Source: Brachypodium distachyon
Taxonomy: Eukaryota; Streptophyta; Magnoliopsida; Poales; Poaceae
Reading direction: 5' to 3'
Assembly: GCF_000005505.3 (NCBI RefSeq)
Contig: NC_016132.3
Coordinates: forward strand, 25,100,501 to 25,164,500
Length of the DNA stretch: 64,000 nt
Shown here piece by piece: positions 55,036 to 64,000 of this stretch. The stretch's first letter is position 1; each line of letters starts with the position of its first letter. The notes below the pieces were generated by a model, which made no database searches, was not told the origin of the DNA, and worked only from the letters and a program-made list of their open reading frames with translations. The position numbers and the translations under genes were made by a program.

Positions 55036-56126
55036 CTGCCGCGGCCCCTGGCTATACTTGTTGCTTCCCCTGTACCTCTTTCTTGTTTGCTTTACCTGCA
55101 AGTATGGCGCTTAGCGCCGTTTGGACAATGACCTTTTGGTTAGTCCATGTAACCACTCGACACCTAGTCAATCAAGCTCGTTAGTTTGCTCAATTTTTGT
55201 CCTTTATTCCCGAGGCCGCCTCGCGGGGTGGTTCCCATAGCCTGTGCGTGTCTTGCCTTGTGTTGCGGGGGGACTCGCGCACGCCTCACCTTGACCAGAC
55301 CAGGGACCCGGGACGGACCCGCGGTGCCGACCTGGGGCCAAGCGGTAGCGGGGAGTCACTCCGCTTGTGGGGTAACCAACCCAAGCCGTGTCCTCCCGTG
55401 GCGGACCCGAGAGCCACACGGGGAGCGCACTCCCCCCGCAAGTGTCCCTTGTAACACTCCGGCTACGCGCGGGATCCGGGGCCGCACCCAGCGGGGCAGT
55501 GCTCAGTTTCGTTCAGCTCTTAGCGAATTCAGCGTTCATGTTCAGATACTTAGCTTTTCGTTTTGTCCAACGTTCCGCGATGCTCTGCTGTAGAGTGCAG
55601 ACGGGGTGCCACCTTGGTAGGAATCCATCCGGGGTACCTGTTCAGGGGAAACGATCTCGGAGGGATGCGGCAGGAATGCGGGGGCAGGATTGCCGCCGGC
55701 GGCAACCGCCGACGATGATGCTACCACCACGCTCACGCGGCAACCCTCGCCCTCAGGGGCGGACTCTGGCCTTCAGGGACGAACCCTGGCTTAGGAGGGC
55801 TCCGCTCCGAGAGCAGCCGCGAGACGGCTATAACGTCCTCGGCGCCGGCTTCGCCACACCCCGAATGGCGGGTACGGGTGACGAGGAATTATAGCCTTCC
55901 AGCGACAGCCCCCGCAACTGGGGAGACCTAGGTTTTCTCTAGGGGACTCGCCCCAAGGGATGCGACGACCCTTGTTACCCGGGAGCTAAACTGCTCGAGG
56001 GCCGCGGCAAGGACGCGGTGATGGGCCGGAACGAGCGACGAGCGCCGGCACCGGCGCCATCACAACGTCCTCGCAACGACCCGCGCCCGAAAAAGACTCT
56101 CTCAAAGGGAATCCGGCCAGGTCTCT
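55036..56126. other. Spacer between the antisense ORF and the integrase end
   Basis: GC-rich non-coding sequence inside the Gypsy element. The first 150 bases likely hold the 3' end signal of the antisense ORF. Open frames are compositional. Confidence 0.5.
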
Positions 56127-56520
56127 GTGGTAGTGCACCCGCCGGCAAAACGCACGGATGGCACGCACTACCATAGAGTCTCCGCGGTCGACCCCGCTCC
56201 TTGCAGAGGTGTCCTACGGAGGGGGGCGACAAGGGCACTGTGGCAATGCACCCCGTCGGCGCCGGACGCGGACGGGACGCACCGCCACCGTGCCTCTGCG
56301 GCGAGCCTTGCCCCGGAACCGCCCCTTTGAGGAAGCGCAGCAGGGGCACAACGGCCGTGCACCTATCGGCACGGGACGCCGTTGGCACGCACTACCCCCG
56401 TGCCTCTGCGGCGCCCCTCGGGGTGGGCTCGATGGGGTGGTGCGGCAGGGGCGCGATGGCGGCGCATCCGCCGGCGCTAGGCGCCGGCGGGAAGCAGCAC
56501 CTCCGTGCCTCCGGCGCACC
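56110..56520. repeat. Minisatellite of about 108 bp units in the Gypsy spacer
   Basis: About four imperfect units are marked by CACGCACTACC...TCTCCGCGG (56163), ACGCACCGCCACCGTGCCTCTGCGGCG (56277), CACGCACTACCCCCGTGCCTCTGCGGCG (56385) and CAGCACCTCCGTGCCTCCGGCG (56493). The spacing is 108-114 bases. Confidence 0.85.
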
Positions 56521-56549
56521 ACCTGCTTTCACGGCCCCGAACCCGGCTT

Positions 56550-56571
56550 ACGGGGGGGGGGGGGGGGGGGC
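56550..56571. repeat. Poly-G run (about 18 G)
   Basis: An uninterrupted G-run follows GGCTTAC. A tract of this length can form G-quadruplexes and is prone to sequencing and assembly error. Confidence 0.8.
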
Positions 56572-57019
56572 TTGCCACCACGCGCGACGGATCCGCACGG
56601 CACCGTGGCGCCTTTTCCCCGAACGCGGCGCAGTTTCCGCCGCCATGCTTACCGGGTAACCACGGCACACGTGGCGGCCAGCCGCCAACTCAGAAGCCTC
56701 GGAGTGCGGTGAACCCCTTGTGTTGCGGTCCTCCCGCACCACAAGGCACCGGTGTATGGTGCGTCCCGTGGGCAGCTCACGGGCACCACAGTGTACAAGA
56801 TTCCTCCCTTTCCTGCAGGTTAGACTCTTACCAGATCCGAGGTGCTGAAAAAATTTCGAAACTTATGAAAACAAGTAACACAGGTAAATCAGATAAATCT
56901 CATCTCTCCTGTTTCCCAGCCCCCGGCACAAAGGGGTCGATGCCAAACTTGGATGTGAGCGTTTCCTTCCCGGGCGCAGCGACTGCGCAGTGCAGGCGGC
57001 GGGAGGCCGAGCAACTGCA

Positions 57020-57105
57020 CGCTTAGTGGTGCACGTTGCGGGAAGCCCGCCAACGGCACGACTAGTGATGCACGTTGCGGGGAGCCCGCCAACGGCATGT
57101 TCCCG
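57020..57105. repeat. 42 bp tandem repeat at the truncated integrase end
   Basis: TAGTGGTGCACGTTGCGGGAAGCCCGCCAACGGCACGAC is followed by TAGTGATGCACGTTGCGGGGAGCCCGCCAACGGCATG. The reading frame of integrase runs into the second copy. Confidence 0.85.
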
Positions 57106-59851
57106 CCTTCGTTCCTTGTATCCGACGCAGGACAAGGTCTCCGTTCTCGAGCCCCCAGGGACGGACTCGTCTGTCGTGATAACGACGGAGTCCCTGCTGG
57201 TAGCGCGCGGCTTGCATAGCAGCCCGGCACCGAAGCTCTTTGATGAAGTTTAGATTGTCGACCCTTTGCTCGTGTTGGCTGGCGTCGCCGTACGCGCGTA
57301 CTTGGGGAGATCCGTACTTGAGCTCGAGGGGCAGCACCGCTTCTGCCCCGTAGACAAGGGCGAAAGGAGTTTCGCCCGTTGCCCGACTAGGTGTGGTCCG
57401 GACGGACCACAGCACGGGCCGGAGTTCTTCGATCCAGTGCTTCCCGTGGCCTTTGAGCTTATCAAAGGTTCTCGTCTTGAGCCTCCGCAGAACCTCTGCG
57501 TTGGCTCGCTCCGCCTGTCCGTGGCTCCTCGGGTGAGCGATGGACGCGAAGTGCAACTTAGTGCCCATGTCTTCACAGTAGGCGCGAAACGCTGCGCTCG
57601 TGAATTGCGTGCCATTATCGGTGATGATGCTGTGGGGAACCCCGAACCGGCACACAATGCCCTTAAGGAACTTCATGGCCGCCTGGGCGGTCACCTTGCG
57701 CACTGGTTCCACTGAAGGGGCGCGTAGAGATAAACAAAAACTTTTCCTACGCGAACTCTCAAGATCTAGCCGAGGTAGAAGGCCACGAGGATTACCACTA
57801 GACGCGCAGTTGCGGATTATTGATGCGGCGCCTTGATGCAGTGCAGTCCCTCGATCCGATCCAGCCGATCCAATCCCGCGATCGTCGAAGTGCTGAACGT
57901 ACAACACCTCTGCCGGTATCCACACGTGCAAGGAGGAGCTCCGGCGGCGGACTGCTAGGTCCGGTGCGACGGTTGAACTGAATCGGGCTAGGGTTCTCAA
58001 CGCATGAGAGTGGAAAAACCGTGCCCCTTAGGCATCCCACGCCCCTGCTTATATATCGAGTGGAAGTGGGCTCCAAGCCTTGTGGCCCATCCACCCTGCG
58101 AGTCCAACTCGCATTGTCAGCCCAATTCCAGTTCGGGTCCAACCCGACCAAATACTTGCTCCCGCTCTTAAGTGTGTGACCCCGCAGGCTCATGGCGACT
58201 TGGACACGATTGGAGTCTGACTCACAATCGATCAATCGGTAGCGGCTCCTAGCAGAACGTGCCGACTCCCAAGTACCATCGAGTCATGACGACGTACCTT
58301 CCAATGTGACATACGTCTTAGTCCCTTTTGCCTCACGATATACCTTGTCAAACTATAGGCGATTAATCGTCATCCCTTTAATAGTTCAACTCTCTTCTAG
58401 ATCTGTGATATACGATTCATCCGACTAACTCTTAGTTGATCGACCCGGTTAATAGTTAACCAAGTCGCGCATGGCCATGCTTCCCGAATCATATCACTCG
58501 AGAGGGCCCAGAGAATATCTCTCCAGTCGGAGGGGCAAAATCTCATCTTGGTTATCCACATCACACAGCTTGATTCTCAGTCAACCCGAACTCTGCCTTT
58601 ATAACTGCCCTGTTACGGAACAACGTTTGACAGAACCTAAGTTGGTGATCCACAACTCGGATTGTGCGATAACCTCAGGTTTAAGGATTACATTGATTGA
58701 GACATGCAAATGACGACCTACTCGTTGCATCTCAATATGGGTCAGTCCGACTCGCTAAACTCTTTAGCCGAGTTCGTGTAAGCTGGAATGACATCACCAT
58801 GCCCATGACAAGTGGAACCGAGTCATCAGCCAACTTTCACATTAGTCTAGGTTATGTGTCCAGCACAACCTCAATGACTAAGGACAATTTAGTATGAACA
58901 ACATGAATACATAGTTCCACAATCAAATCACATATTCAATGATACATATCAGATGTTCAAACAAGGACAACTTAATAATATTTATGAATACATTAGGAAT
59001 TACATCATACATGATTGCCTCTAGGGCATATTCCCAACATCCACCTGCACCCATTTGGAGAACTTGTCGATGGCCACAAACAAGTATTCGTAACCGCCAA
59101 CCGCCCTTGGTAGCTTGCCGACGATGTCTAGTCCCCAGACCGCGAACGGCCATGAGGACGGGATGGCATGCAGGGCCTGGGCTGGTTGGTTGCTCTTCTT
59201 CGAGTGGAACTGGCACGCTTCGCACGTCCTCACCAGCCGCTCTGCGTCGGCCAGGGCCGTGGGCCAGTAAAAACCATGCCGGAAAGCCTTGCCGGCTAAA
59301 GCCCGGGAGGCCACATGGTGTGAACATGTGCCTCGATGTATGTCCTCCAACAGTGCACACCCTTCCTCCTGCGGCACGCAGAGGAGTTTTACACCATTCG
59401 CACGCCTGCGGTAGACGCTGCCGTCTATCACGGTGTACATCTTGGCTCGCCGCGCTACGCGCTCCGCGGTGACGTCATCCTCCGGGAGAGCCTCCCATTT
59501 CAAATAGCGCGCGATCTCTTCCGCCCAGGGAGGAATTTCTCTGCCCATGCATGCCGCCATATCAGCGGCATGGACCCCTGCTGCTGCAGGGGTTCCCTCG
59601 GTTGCCGGAGGGGCATCCCCGGCAGCCGTCTGGGGGGTGACTGAAGGAGCCAGTTGCTTCTGACAGAACACCCCCGCCGGAGCGTTCCGGCGCTCTGCTG
59701 CCATCTTGGCCAACTCATCAGCAGCGAAGTTGTCCTTCCGCTTGACGTGTTCGAAGCGCAAACCCTTGAACTTCCGTTCCAGCTTGCGGACCTCTTCCAC
59801 GTACGGCGCCATTTGAGGGCAATCGTAGTCCTTGTTCACCTGGTTGATCAC
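57062..59851 (-). pseudogene. Gypsy integrase, split by a solo LTR and C-terminally truncated
   Basis: Right of the insertion (from about 59700 down to 59040) the minus strand encodes the zinc-binding HHCC module (HRGTCSHHVASRALAG ... CEACQFHSKKS) and the first catalytic Asp region (FAVWGLDIVGKLP). It ends at FSKWVQVD. Left of the insertion (57712 to about 57100) it resumes and gives the second and third catalytic regions: IITDNGTQFTS for Asp and SHGQAERANAEVLRR for Glu. GDLVLRRIQGTKAG, the start of the usual C-terminal GPF/GPY region, is followed by unrelated 42-base repeats instead of the expected KLSPPWEGPF-like block. Integrase would insert the cDNA copy into chromosomes; this one cannot be made. 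Confidence 0.85.
57713..59039 (-). mobile_element. Solo LTR of a Copia-type element, inserted in the Gypsy integrase
   Basis: On the minus strand it begins TGTTGGGAATATGCCCTAGAGG, close to the well-known BARE/Angela-type LTR start of Triticeae. It ends CGCGCCCCTTCA. Perfect five-base duplications TCCAC flank it (57708-57712 and 59040-59044). At 1327 bases with no internal region or second LTR, it is the product of recombination between two LTRs of a formerly complete element. Confidence 0.92.
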
Positions 59852-61616
59852 AAGCTGGGAATCACCGTGAACAACCAGGCGCTTAATGTCGAGGGTGACC
59901 GCAGCCCGCAGCCCGGCAAGCAGGCCTTCGTACTCCGCCGTGTTGTTGGTGGAGTTAGCGAAGTCGAGTTGGACGGCGAACCGCAGCTGGTCCCCTGTGG
60001 GTGACTCGATGACGACCCCGGCTCTCGCTCCCTGCAGACTGAACGCACCATCGAAGTAGAGGACCTAGTGGCCCTCGTCTAGCTTGCCGGGAAGGCCGGT
60101 CTCTGACTCACTTTCTTCTACGCCCGTGGACGTCCACTCCGCGACGAAGTCCGCCAGGGCCGTGCTCTTGATGCTTTTAGAGTTGGCGAAGTGGAGGTCG
60201 AACTCCGACAGCTCCATCCTCCATTCGGCCACTCTCCCGGTGGCTTCACGGTTGGTGAGGGTCTTCCCTAGGCAGAACCCGGACACCACCATGACGCGGT
60301 GCGCCTGGAAGTAGTGGCGCAACTTGCGGACGCAAGGAGAATCCCCAGAAGGAGCTTCTGTACTTGCGGGTATCTTGTCCGCGCGTCGCGCAACACCGTA
60401 CTGACGAAGTACACCGGTCGCTGCACCAACCGCTTCCGCGGCGCCGAGGTTGCCGGCTCTGGGGTGGTCCCTGGGCTTGAGGTGGTTGCCAGAGGCTGCT
60501 CAGCCACCTGCCCCGCAGCCCCAATCCCCGGGACGTCTTCCTCCCTCTCGGCAACCAGCACCGAGCTGACCACCTGGTCAGTCGCCGCTAGGTAGAGTAG
60601 CAGCGACTCGCCCAACTTGGGGGCAACGAGGATGGGCGGTGACCTCAGGTATCGCTTGAGTTCCTGGAGCGCCGCCTCGGACTCGACAATCTGGTCGACT
60701 GGACCCTTCTTCTTCATTACCCGGAAGAAAGTCAGGGCACGCTCGCCCAGCCTGGAGATGAAGCGTCCAAGCGCGGCAACGCAGCCGTTGAGGCGCTGGA
60801 CATCTTTCACCTTGCGGGGGGCCTCCATCTTCTCGATGGCTTCTATTTTGGTCGGGTTGGCCTGTATCCCCCGGTGTGAAACCAAGAAACCCAGAAGCTG
60901 CCCGGAGTTGACACCGAAGGTGCACTTATCCGGGTTCAGCCTGAGCTTGATCTTGCGGAGGTTGTCAAATGTCTCCCGCAGGTCATCAATCAGGGAGTCC
61001 CTACACTTCGATTTGATGACGATGTCATCCATGTAGGCCTCCGCGTTGCGGCCTAGCTGGGGCCCCAAACATTCTCGCAGGCGCGCTGGAATGTGGAGCC
61101 CGCGTTCTTCAACCCGAAAGGCATGCATGTATAGCAGTAGCAGCCAACCGGGGTGATAAACGCTGTCTTTTCCTCATCGTCGACCGCCATCTTGATTTGA
61201 TGGTAGCCGGAGAAAGCATCCAAAAAACTCAACAGGTCACAACCAGCGGTAGAATCAATTATCTGGTCGATACGGGGTACAGGGAAGAGATCCTTGGGGC
61301 ATGCACGATTAAGATCGGTAAAATCCATGCACATGCGAAGCTTATTCCCCGCTTTGGGCACCACTACAGGGTTAGCCAGCCAAGTGGGGTACAAAACTTC
61401 CCTGATCGCCCCGGCAACCCTGAGCTTGCCCACCTCTTGCTTGATGAAATCTTTCCGCTCTTGTGCCTGCCGCCGGATCTTCTGCTTGACGGGGTGCGCG
61501 TTCGGACGCACCGCGAGCCGATGCTCAATCACCTCCCTGGGGACTCCGGGAAGGTCCGACGGTTCCCAGGCGAACACGTCGGCGTTTTCCCGGAGGAAGG
61601 TGATGAGGGCGCTTTC
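59852..61616 (-). pseudogene. Gypsy reverse transcriptase and RNase H
   Basis: The minus strand from 61577 encodes the conserved start (WLANPVVVPKAGNKLRMCMD, then YHQIKMAVDDEEKTAF and CMPFGLKNAGSTFQRA). A one-base frameshift near 61090 precedes the catalytic YMDDIVIKSK. The connection domain follows (LGFLVSHRGIQANPTKIEAI). RNase H is seen as VLYFDGAF... and ...NTAEYEGLLAGL. A TAG at 60065-60067 interrupts the tether region just before the RNase H core. The frame around 60268-60320 is also disturbed. RNase H continues in frame towards the integrase. Confidence 0.85.
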
Positions 61617-62303
61617 CTATTCGGCGGTCAGGTTCGCACCGATGGTAACGGTGCGCTCCTTGTCGCCGGCTTGGAGGGGTAGCTTCTTCACTTTCGCGGC
61701 CTCCTCCCGGAGCCCCCGCCCCTTGCCGGGACGCGCGCTCGAGCCCGCACCTCCTCCGGCTAGCCCTTGCGGGGTGGCGCGGGCCTTCTTCGTTGCCGGG
61801 GCGTCACCCGGCAGGGCGTCGTCCTCGACAACACCTTCGTCGCCGGCGTCAGCTGCAGCAGCGGCCCGGACAACCTCGCCGACGCACCAAGCAGCGTCTT
61901 TGAGATCGCACCCGATGGAGAGGACTCCGTAAACGGACGGGATCTTCATCACGCCGTAGGAGCAATGTGTAGCCGCCATAAACTTGATCAGCGCCGGATG
62001 GCCAAGGATCCCGTTGTAGGGCAACGGGGTATGCGCCACGTCGAACACTATGTGCTCGGTCCTGAATGCTTCCCGGGACCCGAAGGTGACCGGCAGCGTG
62101 ATGCGTCCCAGCGGGCGCACGATCCCGGGGTTCACCCCCCGGAACAGTTCGGTGGGCTTCAGTTGCTCCATCGGCAGCTGGAGCTTTTCCACCAGCCTGG
62201 CGGACAGGAGGTTAAGCCCCGCTCCGTTGTCCACCAGGACCTTGGTCACCGTCATATTGCTAATGATCGGCGAGATGACGAAGGGTATTACCCCGGAACC
62301 CAA
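61617..62303 (-). pseudogene. Gypsy aspartic protease region
   Basis: The minus strand carries KVLVDNGAGLNLLS (Asp-x-Gly active-site signature) and FDVAHTPLPYNGILGHPALI, the usual retropepsin core of plant Gypsy polyproteins. A Lys/Arg/Ala-rich linker follows. The frame is closed by TGA at 62304-62306 on the gag side and TAG at 61617-61619 on the reverse transcriptase side; both would be read through in an intact polyprotein. Confidence 0.8.
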
Positions 62304-63833
62304 TTGTCACACTGGGTGGTCGTCGGCGCTGAAGGTGATCGGCACGTGCGACCACCTCAGCGGCTGTTGCGGCTGCGCATCCGGCAACAGTGCGCACACG
62401 TCACGGGTGAGGCGCTTCACCGCGGCGTGGGATGGGAGAGCGTAAGATCCCCCATGGATACAGGCGACACCACGAGGCTCCTGGAAGCCCGGCTCGTCGC
62501 CGCCGGAATGGTCAAACTCGCGTTGCTCCTCGGCGCGCACCCTGTCGCGCCTGCGAGGAGGGCGTTCCCACACAGCAAGGGGCTGGCTGCGCCCTCCTTG
62601 GGGTTCGACCCTGCCGGCACCCCCGCCGGCCGGCCTCGGACCCACTCTGGGGTCGTTCGGGCAATCTCGGGAAAGATGCCCGATGTCGCCACAATTGAAG
62701 CAGGCGCCGGCGGCGCGGCGCTCCTCGTGGCGCTGCTCCCGCCGCTGCTTGATCCCTTGCAGGACGCGGCAACTCTGCGTGTCGTGGGTGGAGTTGTTGT
62801 GGATAGGACAGCGAGACGCGTCGCCCTGCTTCCCGCCAGATTCTCCCCCCGGCGAGGCCTTCTTCGTGGGCCTCGCGGCAGGAGCCCCCGAGTCCGCAGC
62901 GAGGACTTGCTTCCCGCTGCGCTTACGGGAACCCTTCTTCTGCGAGCCCTCGCCCGGGCTCGCGGCAGCCTGGGCTGCCAGCTCGGGCGCTAGGCGCCCC
63001 TCCTCGGCCACCAAGGCGTACAAGTCCTGCGTCGTCCGGATCCGATGCGTGCTCAGCTTCTCACGCATCTTGGGATCGCGGACGTTGATGGCGAAGGTGT
63101 TTATGATGGCGGCCGCGTCCGCCGCCGGGATAGAATAGGAGAGATTGGAGAAGCGGTTGACGAAGGCCCGCAACGTCTCTCCCGGTTTTTGCATGATGGT
63201 GTGCAGCTCCGCCATGGTTCCCGGGCGCTTATAGCCGCCCTGGAACGCGCTCACGAACTGCTCACGCAGGTCTGCCCAGGTGGCGACGGATCCTGCGGGC
63301 AGGTTGAGCAACCAGGTTTGCGCTGATCCCTTCAGGACCATCGGGAACCAGTTCGCCCTGACCTTGTCGTCGGCGCCGATGGCATGCATGCCCAGCGTAT
63401 AGGTCAGGAGAAAGCTTTGGGGTTAGCGGTACCGTCGTACGTACCGAGCGCAGGCGCTCGGAACTTACGGGGCCACACCACCCGCCGCAACTCGCGCGTG
63501 AACGCAGTGCAGCCGTCTTCTGGGCCCAGGAGAGCATCTTCTTGCTCCAGTGGGTGCCGGCGCTCCAAGCGCCGGCGCAGATCCTCCTGTTGTCGGGCAT
63601 TCAAGATGCCACGCGCATCGCCCCCTGGGACGGTGGGCGATGAATTCGAGGACCCCTCCGGGCTCCCGTCTACCAGGCCCCACTGAGGAGGGGGAGGGCT
63701 CTCCCCCTGTCGTGAGGCGGGCGGCGCGCCTTCGCACTCTGAGTTCGGCCCGTGGCCGGAGCCTACCGGGGCGCCCTCGCCTTGCGGCAGTTGGGCGGCC
63801 AGGGCGAGAAGCGCTTCCAACTCCTCGCCCCAC
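62304..63833 (-). pseudogene. Gypsy gag with CCHC zinc knuckle, frameshifted
   Basis: The capsid-like core is visible (TWLLNLPAGSVATWADLREQ, then GETLRAFVNRFSNLSY). It is followed by a basic linker and a zinc knuckle, CFNCGDIGHLSRDCP (Cys-x2-Cys-x4-His-x4-Cys), which binds the RNA genome. The first part (about 63404-63833) is in another frame. A small deletion near 63410, inside the conserved segment leading to GMHAIGADDKV, explains the break. No clear ATG remains at the gag start. Confidence 0.85.
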
Positions 63834-63868
63834 GTCTCGTGCGCCGGCGTGCCAGGGCCAGGGCCAGA

Positions 63869-64000
63869 TGTCGTCGCTCAGTGCTCCGACACCAGGGGCG
63901 TGCTGCCACGTCCCCCTTTCAGGTTCGGTAGGGGCGTCTGGGGTGGAGACCAGATGATCGCCGGCACGGCCGGCGAGGCCCTACTGGGCTGGCGAGGCAA
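63869..64000 (-). repeat. 5' LTR of the Gypsy element (first 132 bases in the window)
   Basis: TGTCGTCGCTCAGTGCTCCG repeats the start of the left LTR. Over 132 aligned bases there are six differences and no gap. Only the 3' end of this LTR (plus-strand left end) lies inside the window. The adjacent minus-strand sequence TCTGGCCCTGGC is where the primer-binding site should be, but I cannot match it to a tRNA. Confidence 0.9.

Larger units (their letters stand above)
49988..64000 (-). mobile_element. Gypsy LTR retrotransposon, Tat-like lineage, cut by the window end
   Basis: In minus orientation the order is 5' LTR (right), gag, protease, reverse transcriptase/RNase H, integrase, long spacer, an extra ORF in the opposite direction, polypurine tract, 3' LTR (left). 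Integrase after reverse transcriptase marks it as Gypsy. The antisense extra ORF between pol and the 3' LTR is a feature of Tat-lineage elements (Grande, RIRE2, Retand types). More than 14 kb is present, including a 1.3 kb solo LTR from another element inserted in integrase. Frameshifts in gag and pol, stops in gag/pro/pol and in the antisense ORF, and loss of the integrase C-terminus show it is inactive. The two LTR starts are 126 of 132 identical. Confidence 0.93.

Noticed and set aside
56127..56712. Several ORFs across the 108 bp repeats
   Set aside because: They read through tandem repeats in multiple frames with no protein character. Not a CRISPR array either: the units are imperfect, contiguous and in a plant retrotransposon.
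61767..62993. 408-codon plus-strand ORF in the Gypsy element
   Set aside because: Antisense to gag and protease, which carry the zinc knuckle and the aspartic protease signature.

Overview
This is nuclear DNA of a grass, most likely a Triticeae or close Pooideae species (wheat, Aegilops, barley or rye type). The genes have GT-AG introns and the coding sequence matches typical grass orthologues. Introns and spacers are full of Stowaway-type MITEs beginning CTCCCTCCGTCCCATATTAAGTGAC. One LTR carries the Triticeae-type terminus TGTTGGGAATATGCCCTAGAGG, and a large nested Gypsy element fills the right end. I see no bacterial, organellar or CRISPR-like features.

Layout. Positions 1-3400 hold a broken argininosuccinate synthase copy (+) and a LINE relic (-). 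Positions 3975-10334 hold a malectin-like/LRR receptor-like protein gene (-); its sixth intron contains a complete small non-autonomous LTR retrotransposon (4640-6001). Positions 11200-15270 hold DNA transposons, including a PIF/Harbinger-like element with a decayed ORF and a probable nested insertion. Positions 16044-19236 hold a peroxisomal adenine nucleotide carrier gene (+). Positions 21383-23023 hold a CYP71-clan cytochrome P450 gene (+). Positions 25427-33884 hold a CLASSY-type SNF2 remodeler (-), with a possible small spliced gene just 3' of it. Positions 34000-38980 are AT-rich and largely degraded MITEs. Positions 38982-45568 hold a CDK-activating kinase gene of the CDKD class (-); its fifth intron carries a 770 bp near-perfect hairpin repeat. 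Positions 45570-49987 are mainly non-genic. From 49988 to beyond the window end lies a Tat-like Gypsy retrotransposon in minus orientation: 3' LTR on the left, an antisense spliced extra ORF, pol and gag on the minus strand, and the start of the 5' LTR at 63869. A solo Copia-type LTR (57713-59039) interrupts its integrase.

How the parts relate. The five intact genes are unrelated housekeeping, signalling or metabolic genes and do not form a visible pathway cluster. The CLASSY homologue belongs to a family that guides RNA Polymerase IV to transposons for RNA-directed DNA methylation. The window also shows what methylation may leave behind: the dead Gypsy element carries stop codons that are mostly TAG, consistent with C-to-T change, and its two LTRs differ only by transitions over the visible stretch. 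The long hairpin in the CDKD intron is a plausible small-RNA precursor. Exon boundaries were worked out by hand from splice sites, reading frame and family knowledge; no alignment or expression data were available.
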